Of a stretch of DNA of 64,000 nt, positions 21,543 to 34,009 are shown piece after piece. The translations under genes and the position numbers were made by a program. This stretch comes from Dysidea avara (taxonomy: Eukaryota > Porifera > Demospongiae > Dictyoceratida > Dysideidae): NCBI RefSeq assembly GCF_963678975.1, contig NC_089272.1, forward strand, positions 24,803,471 through 24,867,470, written 5' to 3'. The notes beneath the pieces are model-generated. The model was not told where the DNA came from and did no database searches. It saw only the letters and a program-made list of their open reading frames with translations. The first letter of the stretch is position 1. Every line of letters starts with the position of its first letter.

Positions 21543-22641
21543 AGCGTAAGTCGCCAATTATCGGCACCATTTCATCACGCAATTGTAATTCCTTGATTCA
21601 ATGGCATACGAACTTCCGGTTTGAACCATTTAACAGAGCAGTCCTTCATCTCTTAGCGCACCAACTTTTAATTATCTCACTTGAACAAACGTCTTGTTAT
21701 GAGGAAAATAGCAATGCCTATCGTGTGCCAATTATCGGCATGGGGTACCTATTATCGGCAACTGTACTTCCCTGATTGATCAATTATCGGCACAATGTGA
21801 GATTTTGTGTGTAACTCCATGATGGCTGGTTGGTTCTTTGTGAAATTTTTGTAGGAGGTGCAGTCCTTGGATAACTCCATTTCACAGAAGTTTAAAGTCA
21901 GCCGTTCAAGACATATTCAGGTTAGACGTAAAAGCATCCTGGTTTCCAACACAAAATTATCTTTACGCAATTTCATGCTTAACCAGAATGGTTTGTATAG
22001 CGCCGCTTTAGCAACAATATTATTATTATTATTATTATTGATTAGCAAAACCCATTGGGTAAATCGCTAATGTACAAAAACAAAAACAAAATTTTAGTGT
22101 CTATGCATTTTGCAAACGGTTCTTGAAAGTAAGTAAGTCTATATTGTCAAGATCTTCCATATCTAAATTGTATAATCACCGAATGAAAACGATTCTAAGA
22201 AATGTTTTAGAGGATATAACAGCCCATTGTGGAACTTGGTAGCCTCCATATACCCTGTAGCCTCTATAGTTTACAAGTCCCGATAATTGGTACCTACCGA
22301 TAATTTTTTTTTTTAACCCGGCTTGATGGACTGCCCTTGCCTACCACCCCCAGCACAATGAAAGGCACGTGCTGGACAACTGTAAAAGACAAAAGAAAAA
22401 CAGAGTAACGCAGCCAGCATGTTACTCTGACAAGCGGGACTCCACTTGCACTAAATCCATTGGTGGTGGAGCCCTAGTGTAAGCACCAATGGATGAACGC
22501 GCACCTCGAATGCACTGAATAGCCGAGCGGAGCAGAGAAAAACCAAGACAACACCGAAGCCAACCCAGGACTACAGAGTATTCATCACCCCACTTAGCCG
22601 ATAATTGGCACCTGCCGATAATTCAGTGGCGACTTACGCTA
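21543..22641. mobile_element. TIR element with repeated subterminal ATTATCGGCA motifs
   Basis: The ends are inverted: AGCGTAAGTCGCC at 21543 and its complement ending at 22641. At least eight ATTATCGGCA-type motifs cluster near the ends. Those near 21556, 21729, 21752 and 21781 are on the plus strand; those near 22266, 22282, 22597 and 22611 are on the minus strand. Such arrays usually bind the transposase. No transposase gene is present. A poly-T-headed insert at about 22297-22595 splits the right arm. Confidence 0.8.
22297..22595 (-). mobile_element. Poly-A-tailed retroposon nested in the TIR element
   Basis: A T run at 22297-22312 marks a poly-A tail on the minus strand, next to about 285 bp of GC-richer sequence unlike its surroundings ('ccaccaccaatggatttag' on the minus strand). 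It lies between two ATTATCGGCA-type motifs and so interrupts the host element. A target duplication could not be fixed by eye. Confidence 0.55.
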
Positions 22642-22866
22642 GCACTTTACAGCATAGATAAAGTATCAGTATATTATCTATAGTTTACAGTGACCAGCAC
22701 TGAAGGTCTGACAGCAACATACGTAGCAATGACTCCATACCTGCTGAGGTAGAGTAAAGTAGAACGACGACAAAGAGCACAAACATCATGATGAATGGCG
22801 CTTTCTTCAATCCTGCTAGTCGATGTATCCACAGACTTCAACTTGAACTCGGCTAGTAGCTAAGGT

Positions 22867-22985
22867 CCGGGCGAATTTTTTTTTGGGGCACACTTTGGAC
22901 TTAGAAAATTTTCACGAAATATTTTTTTCCGGATGATGTTGTGTACGTATCCCGGATGACATGTTGAAGTCTAGTTAGACTACTA
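22867..22985 (+). repeat. Left member of a widely spaced inverted repeat pair
   Basis: About 115 bp containing gggcacactttggacttaga and 'cccggatgacatgttgaag' is repeated in inverse orientation at 28925-29040 with high similarity, 6.1 kb away. These may be the TIRs of a large element or two independent insertions. No transposase was found between them. Confidence 0.6.
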
Positions 22986-23044
22986 GTACTTGCTAAAGAC
23001 AGGAACGATTCCGTAACACGGAATTAGTGTACAATAGTATACGG

Positions 23045-23490
23045 AGATGCATGTGAAACCACTACACAGTGATTGCAGTGAATGTAATGATTGTGGTGAT
23101 TGCATTGATTGTGGTGAATAGTGTGATTGTGGTGAATGCAGTGATTGTGGTGATTGCAGTGAATTCTGTGAATGCAGTGATTGTAGCTACTGAATGCGGC
23201 GATTGTAGCTAGTGAATGCGGCGATTTATTTATTTATTTATTTATACTGAGCAGTCAGCCCTGCTGGTATGCTCAGGAAAAAACAAAAACAAAAAACAGT
23301 TCTAAGTTAACATACAGTAAACCAATTGTTCAACTAATTACAAGCTAGTACTAGTGTGGTAATATGATTGTAAAAGTGATGTGAACGAATCTGGATCAGA
23401 CGTTTCAATGATGTTAACGATTGTAGTGAATGCGGTGAATGTAGTGATCATGGTGATTGCGGTGATTGTAGTGAATGTGGTGATTGTTCA
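23045..23490. repeat. 9-bp minisatellite (gtgattgta/gtgaatgca) split by an insert
   Basis: Degenerate 9-bp units alternate between gtgattgtg and gtgaatgca over 23060-23223 and resume at about 23417-23490. The gap (23224 to about 23400) starts with (ttta)n and reads like the reversed 3' end of a LINE ('cagtcagccctgctggtatg'). Confidence 0.8.
23224..23400 (-). mobile_element. LINE-like 3' end fragment with (TTTA)n head
   Basis: Starts with tttatttatttatttattta and interrupts the 9-bp minisatellite. By layout it resembles the fragments at 28560, 35960 and 48280: a simple AT repeat, a short GC-richer block, then an A-rich stretch. Only an end fragment is present. Confidence 0.5.
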
Positions 23491-23559
23491 GCTTCATAAG
23501 CAAAGCAGCGTTGGAAATACATTATCTATGGCCAGACGAACAAATAAATTGATATGTAC

Positions 23560-23970
23560 AGAAGCTATTGAGAAAAGAATCTACAAGCGTTTACATAAAC
23601 CATCATAACTTACTGATACAATGGCGTACAGAATTGAGTCTTGGCTCATTCTGTTCGCCATGAATTTGTGCATCCACCAAGATATAGGTTTTTCCCCAGG
23701 CATGCTTCTATGTTCGAGAAGGAAGGCAAATTCACTGAAAAATGATTGTCGGTAAATTCTTTCGTCACCGCAACGTAAACAAACATTTGTAACTTTGAAA
23801 TCCCATATCCTTTCGTGTATAGAGATGAAACAAAGATTTTTGTACTCCCTATGCACAGGCGAACACGATGATGCCCAGGATGTATCCATTGGAGGCTTAA
23901 TTCGCCCACCAGTGAGGCGACAAAAACTTGCGTAAATTTTTTTTGGAGCTTGCGTTTTTTACCCATAGTT
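23560..23970. repeat. Diverged copy of the TGTGACC-TIR element
   Basis: The order of blocks matches 32300-32700: 'catcataactta' against 'caatcataactcac', 'tttcgtcaccgcaacgtaaa' against 'tttaccgtatcgtaaata', and 'gtaaattttttttt...tttttacccat' against 'gtaaaattttcacg...tttttacccag'. The minus-strand open frame here (23646-24056) is therefore probably transposon-derived and not a host gene. Confidence 0.45.
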
Positions 23971-24595
23971 TTTAAATACAAAAGTACTGCATGTTGTGCG
24001 TAGCTATATCGATGGTTTTCCAAAATTAGCCTGAGGTCACTTATGTTGCTGAACATCAGTTGTGGTTTTTGTCATCTTACCAAATTCTACTTTCTCAGAA
24101 AGAAATATGAAAAATTATTTGCTATTCTATTGTAGTAACAATTAAGTGACTGATATTAGCTACATTAAGTCCCAATAGAAAATAACATTTCACTACTTAG
24201 AGATGTTCCTTGCTCTATAGAGATGCTACTGTTTTTATATACGTTAATTCACCTATCAATGTATTACTCCACTATCCCGCCCTTGGGCATATATGGGGAT
24301 TTCAAACAGCTGAATGTCAAATGACCCATAGAAGGGCAAACCTATTGTGTCAAATCCTCACTTATCCATGCACACAGGGATATGACAAGAAAAAGTACTT
24401 GTGTGCTTAATGAATGATTATCAAAATTAATGCCATATAGTGTGGCAACAGTTTTGTGTCAATTCTCCCTGTAAATACATTGATAGGTGCATTATAGATA
24501 TTATAATTTTCATCACCACTGTATTATGTGGTAACATGGTCATGATTTTGTGTGATGTTATGTGTATTGGGTATGTAATGATGTTCTTATTTGTA

Positions 24596-24649
24596 GGTGG
24601 AAACTCAGATATTGCAAGCAACTGGCTAGGGAATTTAACGTCTAATGAG
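24596..24649 (+). CDS. Possible small exon (weak)
   Basis: The acceptor ttcttatttgtag and donor GAG|gtaacc bound 54 bp reading GNSDIASNWLGNLTSNE when entered in phase 1. There is no known domain. It could be chance; the only support is good splice sites and an open frame. Confidence 0.18.
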
Positions 24650-25836
24650 GTAACCTAACGCAAAACAGAATGCCAAGAAATGCTTATTGGATCGAAGTCA
24701 TCTCATCTTTATGCAATCACTGTGAGAATAAGGACTCATTGTTCCAACTAGTCTCCATGCCAGACCGTTTGTGTGGGGGTGGCAAATAAGCCTAGTTACT
24801 ATTGCATGCATTCTGTAACCACTGTGGAATGTTGGCAGAGCCAATCAGATTGCCTTGCGGGCTCTATGATAAAACAAACACCAATTATTCAAATTCTTAC
24901 TGTAATAAAGGACTGAAGTTTAACAATGCCATAGGCTTAGGATATTTGTTCCCCTTGTACAGAGCTCTTATAATCATTGGTTTGCTATGGATTTGTGAAG
25001 TAGTGGAATTGTCAAGGAAGACCTTCAGCAATGTTTCAAATACATCATGACATTACCAGTACAATTTGCGCCTCAGCTTGCTCAGATGTGACTGGCACGA
25101 TTCATCCTTGCCACAAAACAATAGCATGATGTAATCTAATTGCATGTCAGTTTATTCATGGAAAGTGTACAACAGTAACCAGACTGTACAAACTGTCTGG
25201 CACGTGAGACTAGTTAGGTACCTATATACAAATGTTGCATTTTTTTAAAAAATGGCTGCATATTCAAGTTTTTGTTATTCAGACAAAATAATTGTTAAAT
25301 CTGCAATAATGTGTAAATATGTGGGAGCTGATGAAAACAGAGAAGAAACTCACTGTAGTTTCTAATAACTATGTTACATACTGTGCAAGAATTGTGATCC
25401 ACAGATGTGATTACTGTTAACCATTTAATTGAGTGACTGACAGTCTACTTGCTGGCTAATGTAGTACATAGTTCTACGTATATGACTCAACCATACAGTT
25501 AAGGTACATCTTTTTATAAAGGACAAAAATTACCAATCTTTAAGAGGTTTCATTATAGACAAATTTGTAAATTCTCAGTGTTATCTCTTATACAGGTTCT
25601 TGTACAGGAACATTTCTAATATTAATGGTAATTAGAACTGCTCCTGTACAGTATGAGTCAAGCATACTTGAACTGTTGAATGACCTAGTGCATGTATGGT
25701 ATAATTATGTACGTACATATAAACTTATCTATTGGAACCACTATGTAACGAAACACTACGTACGTATGTAACAAACAGTTTGAGACCAACTGATGAAATC
25801 TTACTGAGGGGTTGTCCTTTAAATTGTATTCTATAG

Positions 25837-26004
25837 GAACCACAGAAATGTTTCTTTATAGTGGAGGTACTTTAAGAGAGGTTCTACAGTTAGATAGTCC
25901 ATCAATGCTTTTTAAATTCAGGAGTAAGAGTTACATGGTGCAAGTCAAGGTTGTCGACCAACAGGAAGAATTGTATGCAAAAGGAAATGAACAAGTGGCT
26001 ACAG
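25837..26004 (+). CDS. Possible exon of an unrecognised gene (phase 1-1)
   Basis: 168 bp bounded by acceptor attgtattctatag and donor CTACAG|gtatc, symmetric phase 1, encodes 56 residues including GGTLREVLQLDSPSMLFKF and MVQVKVVDQQEELYAKGNEQ. The composition is protein-like, with balanced charged and hydrophobic residues, and differs from nearby AT-rich frames. No domain is recognised and the neighbouring exons are not found. A weaker exon candidate lies at 24596-24649. Confidence 0.35.
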
Positions 26005-26009
26005 GTATC

Positions 26010-28460
26010 AAAACACACATATTCAATGATCGATAAGTGGGTGTGGCTCCATGATAGTCTACAGGCTCCCTTAAGCAGGCATAGCACTTTTCTTGATGCC
26101 ATGCAGACTTGTTGCCTACAACAACACAAACCCAATAAGTGGGCATAATACCATAGAGGATGTGGGTGTGGCTCCATATATCACTTAAGACACCAAAAAC
26201 ATTCTCAAATGGTGCATGAGTACGGCTCCACATTAAGTCCCTTGAAATGCAACCCAAATGACCTGACACTAATGCACTAATAGACCAATAGACCTTCAAT
26301 GCTGGTCACTGTAAAGTGTTAATAACAATAGCACTTTAAGTTCAAACATGCATAAAGAAGTACAGTAGATGTACTCTATAAAATTGACGAGGATGCATTG
26401 ATTTTTATTGCGGAAATTTTGAATGACATGTGCTCTTATATTATAGTACCTGAGAACTGATACCAGTAGCACATGGCTATGGGAGAGTAAACTTCACAAC
26501 TTCGTTTTTATCCCCTTAATTCTTTAGGCTATCATTAGTTGTACAAGAGATGAAATGGTGACACAATCAGTACACACATAAAGCATCCACTATAGCTGTC
26601 ACAACAATGGATTAAATATATCACACCTAATAGAAGTGAATACTTGATTATCTGACCTTTGACTATCAACACACTTACTTACAGTAGATGTGTCTGTTCT
26701 ATTAGAGTGTTTCGTCTAAGGCGTGCATTCCATTAGAGTAACTCTGTATATAAAATGGGTTTTGATTATTTGAACATGTCTTGGTACCTAGGGGTTAGGA
26801 AGCACTGTACGAGTAATTTCTTTACAGCCGTCAGCCACGCAGGCATTATTTAGACAGTAAAGGACAATAAGTTTTCAAGTACAACTACCTTATAAATCAT
26901 GGAGTAATAAAAGTACTTCTGCAAATTTACCATTGGATAAAATAGCAAATAACTTTCACTAAATCTACTACACTAACACTAATACAGCCTTCAGGTGTGA
27001 GGATACAGCTAGCATATTGAGGTGAGCATACACTCTATGTACAGCAAAATACGATTGGCTACACTCCAGCAAAAAGAATATACCATTTTCTTAAAGAGGG
27101 TGATATCAATAACATGTAGCCATCAACAAAAATTAGTTGTGTAAAGGTGCTTTACAATACACACACTGGTGCTATTGTAATATACACCTAAATGCAAAAC
27201 TTCAATCATGTCTTTTGTTGTTGCCGTTACCCTTGAATGCTCACAGTCAAATTGTTCATCATTAAACATAGATCAGTCATCTCACAAGATCACCATAATA
27301 CGGATTCATTGTTCCACACCTCATTTAGACGAGAAGTAGCTTGGTTAAAATCATTCACAATAACAATGTGAATCCACCTACAAATTAAGAACATCATACT
27401 CAATCATAGATCATCACACAAAATCATCACCACATAATAAAGTAGTGAATCATTACCTAATATAATATACCTATAATGTACATAAAAACAGCAACATTTC
27501 TGTAATACAAGGAACATCTGAGTGGCAAATTAGGGAAAAATATTACTTTATATTGTGAATTGTGATGTAATTCAGTCTTTAAACTTGTAGTCACTTGATA
27601 TTACAACAATAAAATAACAAACACATAATTATCATGCTTTTGCATGTCTTCCTTTAAGGTTGAGACAGATGGCTGATTAATTCAAATCACATTTTATTTT
27701 TATAGTAATCTCGCTTAAAATTGTCAACCATTACAGCATGTTTCAGTAGTGTATTCCAATGTTCAATTATTATTCTTTAGAAAATATTTCTTCACAAATT
27801 TTCATGCACTGCATGCTTGTACAATTGAATGTCAATGGGAAATGGTGGATCTGGTAAGCTGCAAGGATTGGTGCATGTTACCATGAAACATCTGCTATGT
27901 GGTGATCATGTCTTCTCTAAATTTTCTGTATACTAAGGTGGGTGGTTGTAAACGATGGAGTCTTTCATAACGATGAAAGTCACTAACTAGTTTTGAAGCT
28001 CTGTGTTTAAGTGATTCAACTCTGTTAATATCACCCTAATAACGAGGCCCATAGATTACAGCAGCATAGTCGTAGAACTGGTTGAATCAAAGTTATCTCC
28101 AATACAACAAATATCATAGCATCTAAGGACTAAAACATCTCTTTATTAAACCCATCAAAAGCACAACTGCTTGTTCACACATATATAATACTCCTGTAAA
28201 GCTATCCACAACAGCGATCAATCAAGAGATAAACACTGTGATGTTAGTTTCTACTGACTTAAAAGAGGCAATCAAGTGGCTTGTATTAGCAAAGCAGTAA
28301 ATTAAGCTTTGTCCCCTTTTCCTGAGATGAAATCAAGGTTGATCAAATATCTTGATCACAGTCACAGATGGTTTTACAGGACCATACATAGGTAGTGACC
28401 ATCCCTTGTTCAGTTATAACTGGTAAAGCAGATAAAAACAAATAAGTTATCTAATGTCAG
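26010..28460. other. Gene-free stretch with scattered repeats
   Basis: Two gtgggtgtggctcca blocks (26037 and 26165) recur near 32030 and 32082. The sentence-like block 'ggtcactgtaaagtgttaata' at 26304 recurs at 37239. Part of 27860-28090 resembles LINE-derived sequence read in reverse. No credible exon is seen. Confidence 0.45.
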
Positions 28461-28559
28461 AATTATTTAAAATTTAAACTCAACACATTCGACAGAGCCA
28501 TTCTTCCATGAGAGAATTCATAACACCTATAGTGACACACACACACACATGCACGTACA

Positions 28560-28760
28560 GATTTGATTTATTGTTTAAACTCAATGCAATCGGCTTAAGC
28601 TGTTCTTCCTTGCAGGAGGTACAAACAGTTATATAGCACAAACACGACACACATGACACACAGTGTCACAAGAATAAAACACAAGCTGCTTCACACCCAC
28701 ATAATCAGTTTCACCAATACCTGTGAATTTGCCAGGTAATGCGAGACGCCACTGACAATT
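28560..28760 (-). mobile_element. LINE-like 3' end fragment
   Basis: 'gatttgatttattgtttaaa' followed by a GC-richer block ('cttccttgcaggaggtac') and an A-rich tail is laid out like other LINE 3' ends in this window. A degenerate relative lies just upstream (28470-28555) and includes a CA microsatellite. Confidence 0.4.
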
Positions 28761-28924
28761 CAGTTCATAATGATGAGGCAGCCAGTGAGAGAAACTGACA
28801 AGGTAAGAACAGTCCTTCTGAAAAAACGGCAGGAGAAAAGAGTTCTTCTAAACTGGCTCAATTTTTTCGCCCTTCTTTTCTAGCGGCTGCCAGCCTGGCG
28901 GAGAACACGACGTTGTTGGCCCTG

Positions 28925-29040
28925 CTAACTAGTCTTCAACATGTCAGTATCCGGGATATGTACACAACATTATCCGGAAAAAATATTTCGTGAAAATTTT
29001 CTAAGTCCAAAGTGTGCCCTAAAAAAAATCGGGGTGCCTA
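28925..29040 (-). repeat. Right member of the widely spaced inverted repeat pair
   Basis: The inverse of 22867-22985: 'tctaagtccaaagtgtgccc' and 'cttcaacatgtcagtatccg' correspond to the left copy, with a small number of substitutions and a 3-4 base length difference. Confidence 0.6.
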
Positions 29041-29059
29041 TGTCCACCGGTATACCGGT

Positions 29060-30690
29060 TGTGTTCTGAGAGTCAACAAAGTTCTATTACCACCGGTGCC
29101 TCATACCTCATAGGCTACTGGGCGTGCGTCTGCTTTATGGTCACGTGATGTTACAATGTGCGATTTTTGTCGGTGATGAAAGTTGGTCGAAGTTCTCAAT
29201 GATTTAGCGGATGTCGAGAAGATAAAGGATCTAGTGCAGGTATTATAGCGTCAGATGTGTGCAAGGATTCATGCACTTTCGATACACCAGGCAACGTGGG
29301 AAAGATGCTAGGTCACATGCATTTTTTATGACAGGAAATAGTGCTACACAGGCACTTAGCAAGGGAATTGTAGGTTAATCTGTCAGACTTAAATGGCCAA
29401 TAGTCCCAAACACGAGTCCAAACAATGTAAAATTGAAACCCATAATCAATAAAAACGGATGTTTGTCATGAAGTCACAGCTAGAATTTTTCCAGACTTGA
29501 GGATGTACCTACTGTACACTACATGCTTAAATCATATTCTCATGTAACCTGGCCTCTTACTAAATAATACTTTTCTGTAGGTTTTGTATAATCGTGTGAT
29601 GATCTTTGCTTGTTACCTGATGAATAGAAGAAAAAGATGAGGAACAAGACAGAAATAGATTACACCTAAATGGTAAGGAATTGATCCAGCAAGTGTGTCA
29701 CATGAAATAAAGCAAGGGTAAAGGAACACATATGGGAATGGCACAGTATGTCACAACACAAGAACATAATGTTGCACCTTCATGAGAGCAATATTGCCCA
29801 GTTAGCAATAGTTGTGACAAGCACAGGCCTGGATCTGCAGGGGTATCTAATATTGAGCTTGCACATGTGTAGAAAAATAGCAATGTCGGGAATAGCCAGG
29901 AAAGGGGTTCAGATTTGAAGTGGAATGTCCTTGTGGAGAAGGCCTGGGTGCTTCCCCTGGACCACGTTTGAACGAAAATGATGTGTACACAAAATGTGCT
30001 CTTGGGCAGTAACAATAAAAGGTGCTGTTTGTGCATCTAACTAGCTACACTTTACTTTCGGCATAGATTCTTTACACCCCACTGTGCTTCCAGACAACAT
30101 ACTGATGGCTTCCTAACATATGGGAGCCCTCCACACTTGGGTTTCTTAGTTGGCAAAACTTCCTTCCGAGTATAAACATTATTCTTGGTCCTGTGAAGGT
30201 CAGTAACTTCAGACTTGGCTTGTACTCCAATATATTCAAGACATCACATGCCATCAATCATCATGTAAATATACATCAACTAGTCATGCTAACCTGACAC
30301 ATGTATAACACAACCACTCATTTTGTGTACGCATCACAGCTGCTGCCTTGTAACAAACAGTCCTTCACCATTTCCACCATTCACCACATGCACAATTAAT
30401 CATCTGATGCAAATACAGTATTAATGCAATGTGACCTTCAAGAGTAGTATAGAGCTGTGCCAGTGTGCAAGTAACTACTGGAGAGCTCCAGGGCTGTAAG
30501 GTGGGTGTGATTTTAATTTCTGTCTCTGAAAGGGGAGTTCATCAGAACCCCTCCTGGCTACGCCCTTGAATGTCTCATAACAGAATTTTGAAAGAGTTAC
30601 TACTTACAACCTACATGTATGTTTTAAGTGCATATATGTGTCTACATTTATGGGGTCAGTACTGTCATGCAGATCTTACATATGTAGCTA
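29060..30690. other. Gene-free stretch
   Basis: The open frames at 29698-30036 and 30072-30257 (minus) have no splice support or recognisable motif. Around 30525-30575 there is a fragment of the G/C-run repeat ('gaacccctcctggctacgcc'). Confidence 0.45.
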
Positions 30691-30698
30691 TAATAATA

Positions 30699-31490
30699 CA
30701 GTGGAACCTCTTAAAGGTCACCTGAGTTGGGCGGTCACCTCAGCAAAACCACTATGTGACTATGGTCCCGCAATCAGTTTGTACAAAAATAGTTTGCATT
30801 AAGCAGTCACCTCTATAACGTGTAACCCCAAACAGCACTTTGTTATACTAAAAGCCTCTCACAAAGCGGCCAGCAATAGCCATAACAGTGAGTAAACTAA
30901 TTATAAGATAAGCTTATAGCCACTCCATGACATTCTCTTCACATGATTCTAATTAAAGCCCACCTCGTGATATGTTATTTCCTGAATTTACCTTGGAATT
31001 TACAATTGTGTAGTTACCAGGTATGTAACTGTCTTTCCAGTCTAAAACCACAACCTTTCCTTCACTGGCAAGTGTAACGACGGCTACTCCACAAAACGCT
31101 GCCACTCATGTTACGTATATCTCACTAAGTACATGTAACCTTACAACAACAATCATCACCTAAAGGTGTCAATTACAAGAGATCATGTGTGGTGCATGCA
31201 TGAGTCTATGTGTACTATATCAGTGTTACACAATGCAGTCTAGTGATCATGTCTCCATGCAGTGGGTTCTGGCTCTTGTTGGTCATCCTTTCTGCTAATT
31301 TGTTTATACCTGTTATTTAAGTAATGATTGAAGTGTAGGCATCTGAGGATAGCTATAATCCCAGGAAACTTTGTATAAAGACCAAACCTTGGTTTGTGGC
31401 TTATGGCTGCTTTATAGAGGATATTGAGTTAGGCAGCCACCTCTCTAATATTTCTGGCCCAAAGGTGACCGCTTTAGACAGGTTCCACTG
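30699..31490. mobile_element. 792-bp pogo/Tigger-like non-autonomous element
   Basis: The ends CAGTGGAACCTCTTAAAGG and the inverse of 'ctttagacaggttccactg' are flanked by TA at 30697-30698 and 31491-31492. CAGTGGAACCTC-type termini with TA duplications are typical of pogo/Tigger-like elements in invertebrates. There is no transposase frame. A solitary right end lies at 33084-33103. Confidence 0.75.
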
Positions 31491-32135
31491 TAATCAAATT
31501 TTTGCATAATAAATTACTTATATGTATGTAGGTTTGACATAGTGCTGCAATCACATAACACGTCATGAAGTCTTACCTGGAGCATGGAAAAGGTATTTAT
31601 TGTATTAACTTCATGCTTATTATGCCTAATATATGTACAGTCAATAGTACTAAAAGCTTATCACACATGGGTAATACAACAGAATCCTTGCTCCACTGTT
31701 AGCGAGTTACTAACGTAGCTGATGCAGCCACTTGTATATCACAAATTTCTGATACTAAACCAAATGTCTAGTTCTTAAAGCAGCTCTAGGTGACAACCAG
31801 ACATGAGCTAATTGGTAATTTTATTACACAATCAAGTGTATGGTTTTTATGCTCCCAAGATACCACATAACAACAAATTTTGGCAATGAACTAAATTCTG
31901 TGAATTGTCAGCAAACCGCCATATTTAAAGTTTTCCAAAATTATTTTCATACCTTCATTACCTTGTGTCCAAGTTGGTCTTGACAAGCCGAGTGTAAACA
32001 CATCTTACTGATAAGTTAGTGTGGTTCAAGTGGGTGTGGCTCACAACAGGTGCAGGACTAGCTAGACTCATACTTGATTAGTGGGTGTGGCTCCATTGTA
32101 GACAACAACAAACAGGTACACATTGATTTTGTACA

Positions 32136-32749
32136 TGTGACCCACTGAGCAAAAACCGGCTGATTTTTTGCACATTCCAGCATCTCTGTAATCTATAGTA
32201 ACAAAAGAGTGGACAGCCAAAGTTTCAGCCTTTTATGATGAATGGTCTTGGAGTTATAGCGCTTGACAGTTGAACAGTGATAAACTCGATTTATACAACA
32301 ATACGGGAAATAAATTACTGGTGCTTAGATAATCAATCATAACTCACGATTGAAACAAGTTACAAAGATGGGACTTAGCTCAATCTGTGCACCATGAACT
32401 AGCACATCAATCAGGGTATAGTGCTTTCCCTGTGCTCCTCCGTGTTGACAAAGAAGGCCATTCCAACTAAGAAATGACAATGGTGAACATTGTTTTTACC
32501 GTATCGTAAATAAATTCCCATACCTCATGTATCCTTTGCTGTGCAAACACAAAACTAAGATTTTCTTACTCTCCACAAACAGGCAAATCCAGTGGTGTGT
32601 GAGTTTTATTAATTTGATCAGTGCGTACAACACAAAGTGTGCGTAAAATTTTCACGTAGTACGTGTATTTTTACCCAGTGTATTTCAGTGCAGTTTTATG
32701 GCAAAATATTATTTTGTGAAAACGGCTGGGTTTTGCTCAGCTGGTCACA
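32136..32749. mobile_element. 614-bp TIR element (TGTGACC ends)
   Basis: The left end TGTGACCCACTGAGCAAAAA pairs with the inverted right end (TGTGACCAGCTGAGCAAAAC when reversed), about 27 bp in all. There is no transposase. The interior resembles 23560-23970. Confidence 0.7.
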
Positions 32750-33083
32750 TATTATGTTTAGAGACAGAAACACATGATCCCAAAAAGTAGGCATGGCTCA
32801 CAAAAGTAGGCATGATTCCAGGATCAAGTGCTACCGCTAAACTTTGAAAATGAACACTCTTTATTTATTACCAATTGTCTGATGGCTGAAAACTGAAGGG
32901 GTTAGAGTTTACAAAATGAATGCTCCGAACAGAAAGCACTTTAAACTACTGCCACGCTCATGCAATCAGAAAAAAAAAAGTCCAAGCCTAGTACAGCACT
33001 CGGCTTTACCTCATGCTGTATTAGTCTCCCTCGTGCTATTTTGGCACTATACAGTAAGTGTGATTTTCATGGATGGTCCATTC

Positions 33084-33103
33084 AGAGAGGTTCCACTGTA
33101 GTT
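33084..33103 (-). repeat. Solitary pogo/Tigger-like end
   Basis: 'cagagaggttccactgta' is the inverted end of the family at 30699-31490. The matching left end was not found nearby, so the copy is truncated. Confidence 0.5.
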
Positions 33104-33836
33104 GCTTTTAGCCTCATATAAGTATTCTATTCACTAGCGTCATACAGCATTTGAGGGGGTCCCTACTTTTACCTAGGGCCTCAATGATAGAAGTTACAGG
33201 GGTACCATAAAGAATGCAAGAAGAAAAGGAGTGATTATATATGCTATTTGATTTGTTAGGCTGGCTAAATTCTACCGATTGTTGCAAAACTTCATTGGGA
33301 AGCAAAGTAAGTACATGTGCTGCATTATGTGTAATTAGGTATTTAATCATTTTTCTGCAGGAGTAAGCACAAAGAAGGTGCAGGCGACAGTGACACCTAG
33401 CAAAGTGTAAAGTGGGAGAAGAAAACAGCTTGGATAATGCATAGTTTACAGTCAAACAATGTTTTGTATTTATACTTTTGCTAACTGTGTAAATCTAAAT
33501 TATGGATTATCACTGGGTTGTATATGCAGAAACAATCGAAGAATTTTGTAGTGGATTTATGATAGTACAAAGGGTGCAGACATCCTACAACGGTAGTCAT
33601 TTCAAGACTTGTTGGTAAACACGACAATGTTCCCATTGGGACAATGTTTTGAGCAGAAACATACAAGTACAGTAACCTTGATGTAATTTTGGGATATTTT
33701 ATTGCTGTATTTATAACCTGTACGGATAACTGCCAGAGCACGAGTACATATATACATTGGGCCTCAAAGTGGCACACAACATGCGTAGCCATATGTGTAT
33801 GATGATAGCTATTTAGATCTCTGATCTTTTCTTATT

Positions 33837-34006
33837 TACCTTAAGGTGACTAAATTTAGCGATTTTGGTTTTTCCGCTAAAGTTTGTACACGCTAAACCT
33901 ACAAAATGTATGGTTAATTAATTACATCAATTCATAAAATTGCTAAATTTTGTATGCACTAATTTTGCTGATATATAAATTTGCTAAATTTAGTTACCTT
34001 AAGGTA
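33837..34006. mobile_element. Small MITE, taccttaag ends (copy 2)
   Basis: TACCTTAAGGTGACTAAATT at the left and its inverse at the right give a 25-bp TIR with two mismatches over a 170-bp AT-rich element. It is the better-preserved copy of the family at 13757-13898. Confidence 0.8.
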
Positions 34007-34009
34007 GCT

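Noticed and set aside
23646-24056. 136-residue minus-strand open frame
   Set aside because: The underlying DNA is a diverged copy of the TIR element at 32136-32749, so it is probably transposon sequence.
29698-30036. 112-residue minus-strand open frame
   Set aside because: No domain, splice support or repeat relation; a frame of this size is expected by chance in 64 kb.
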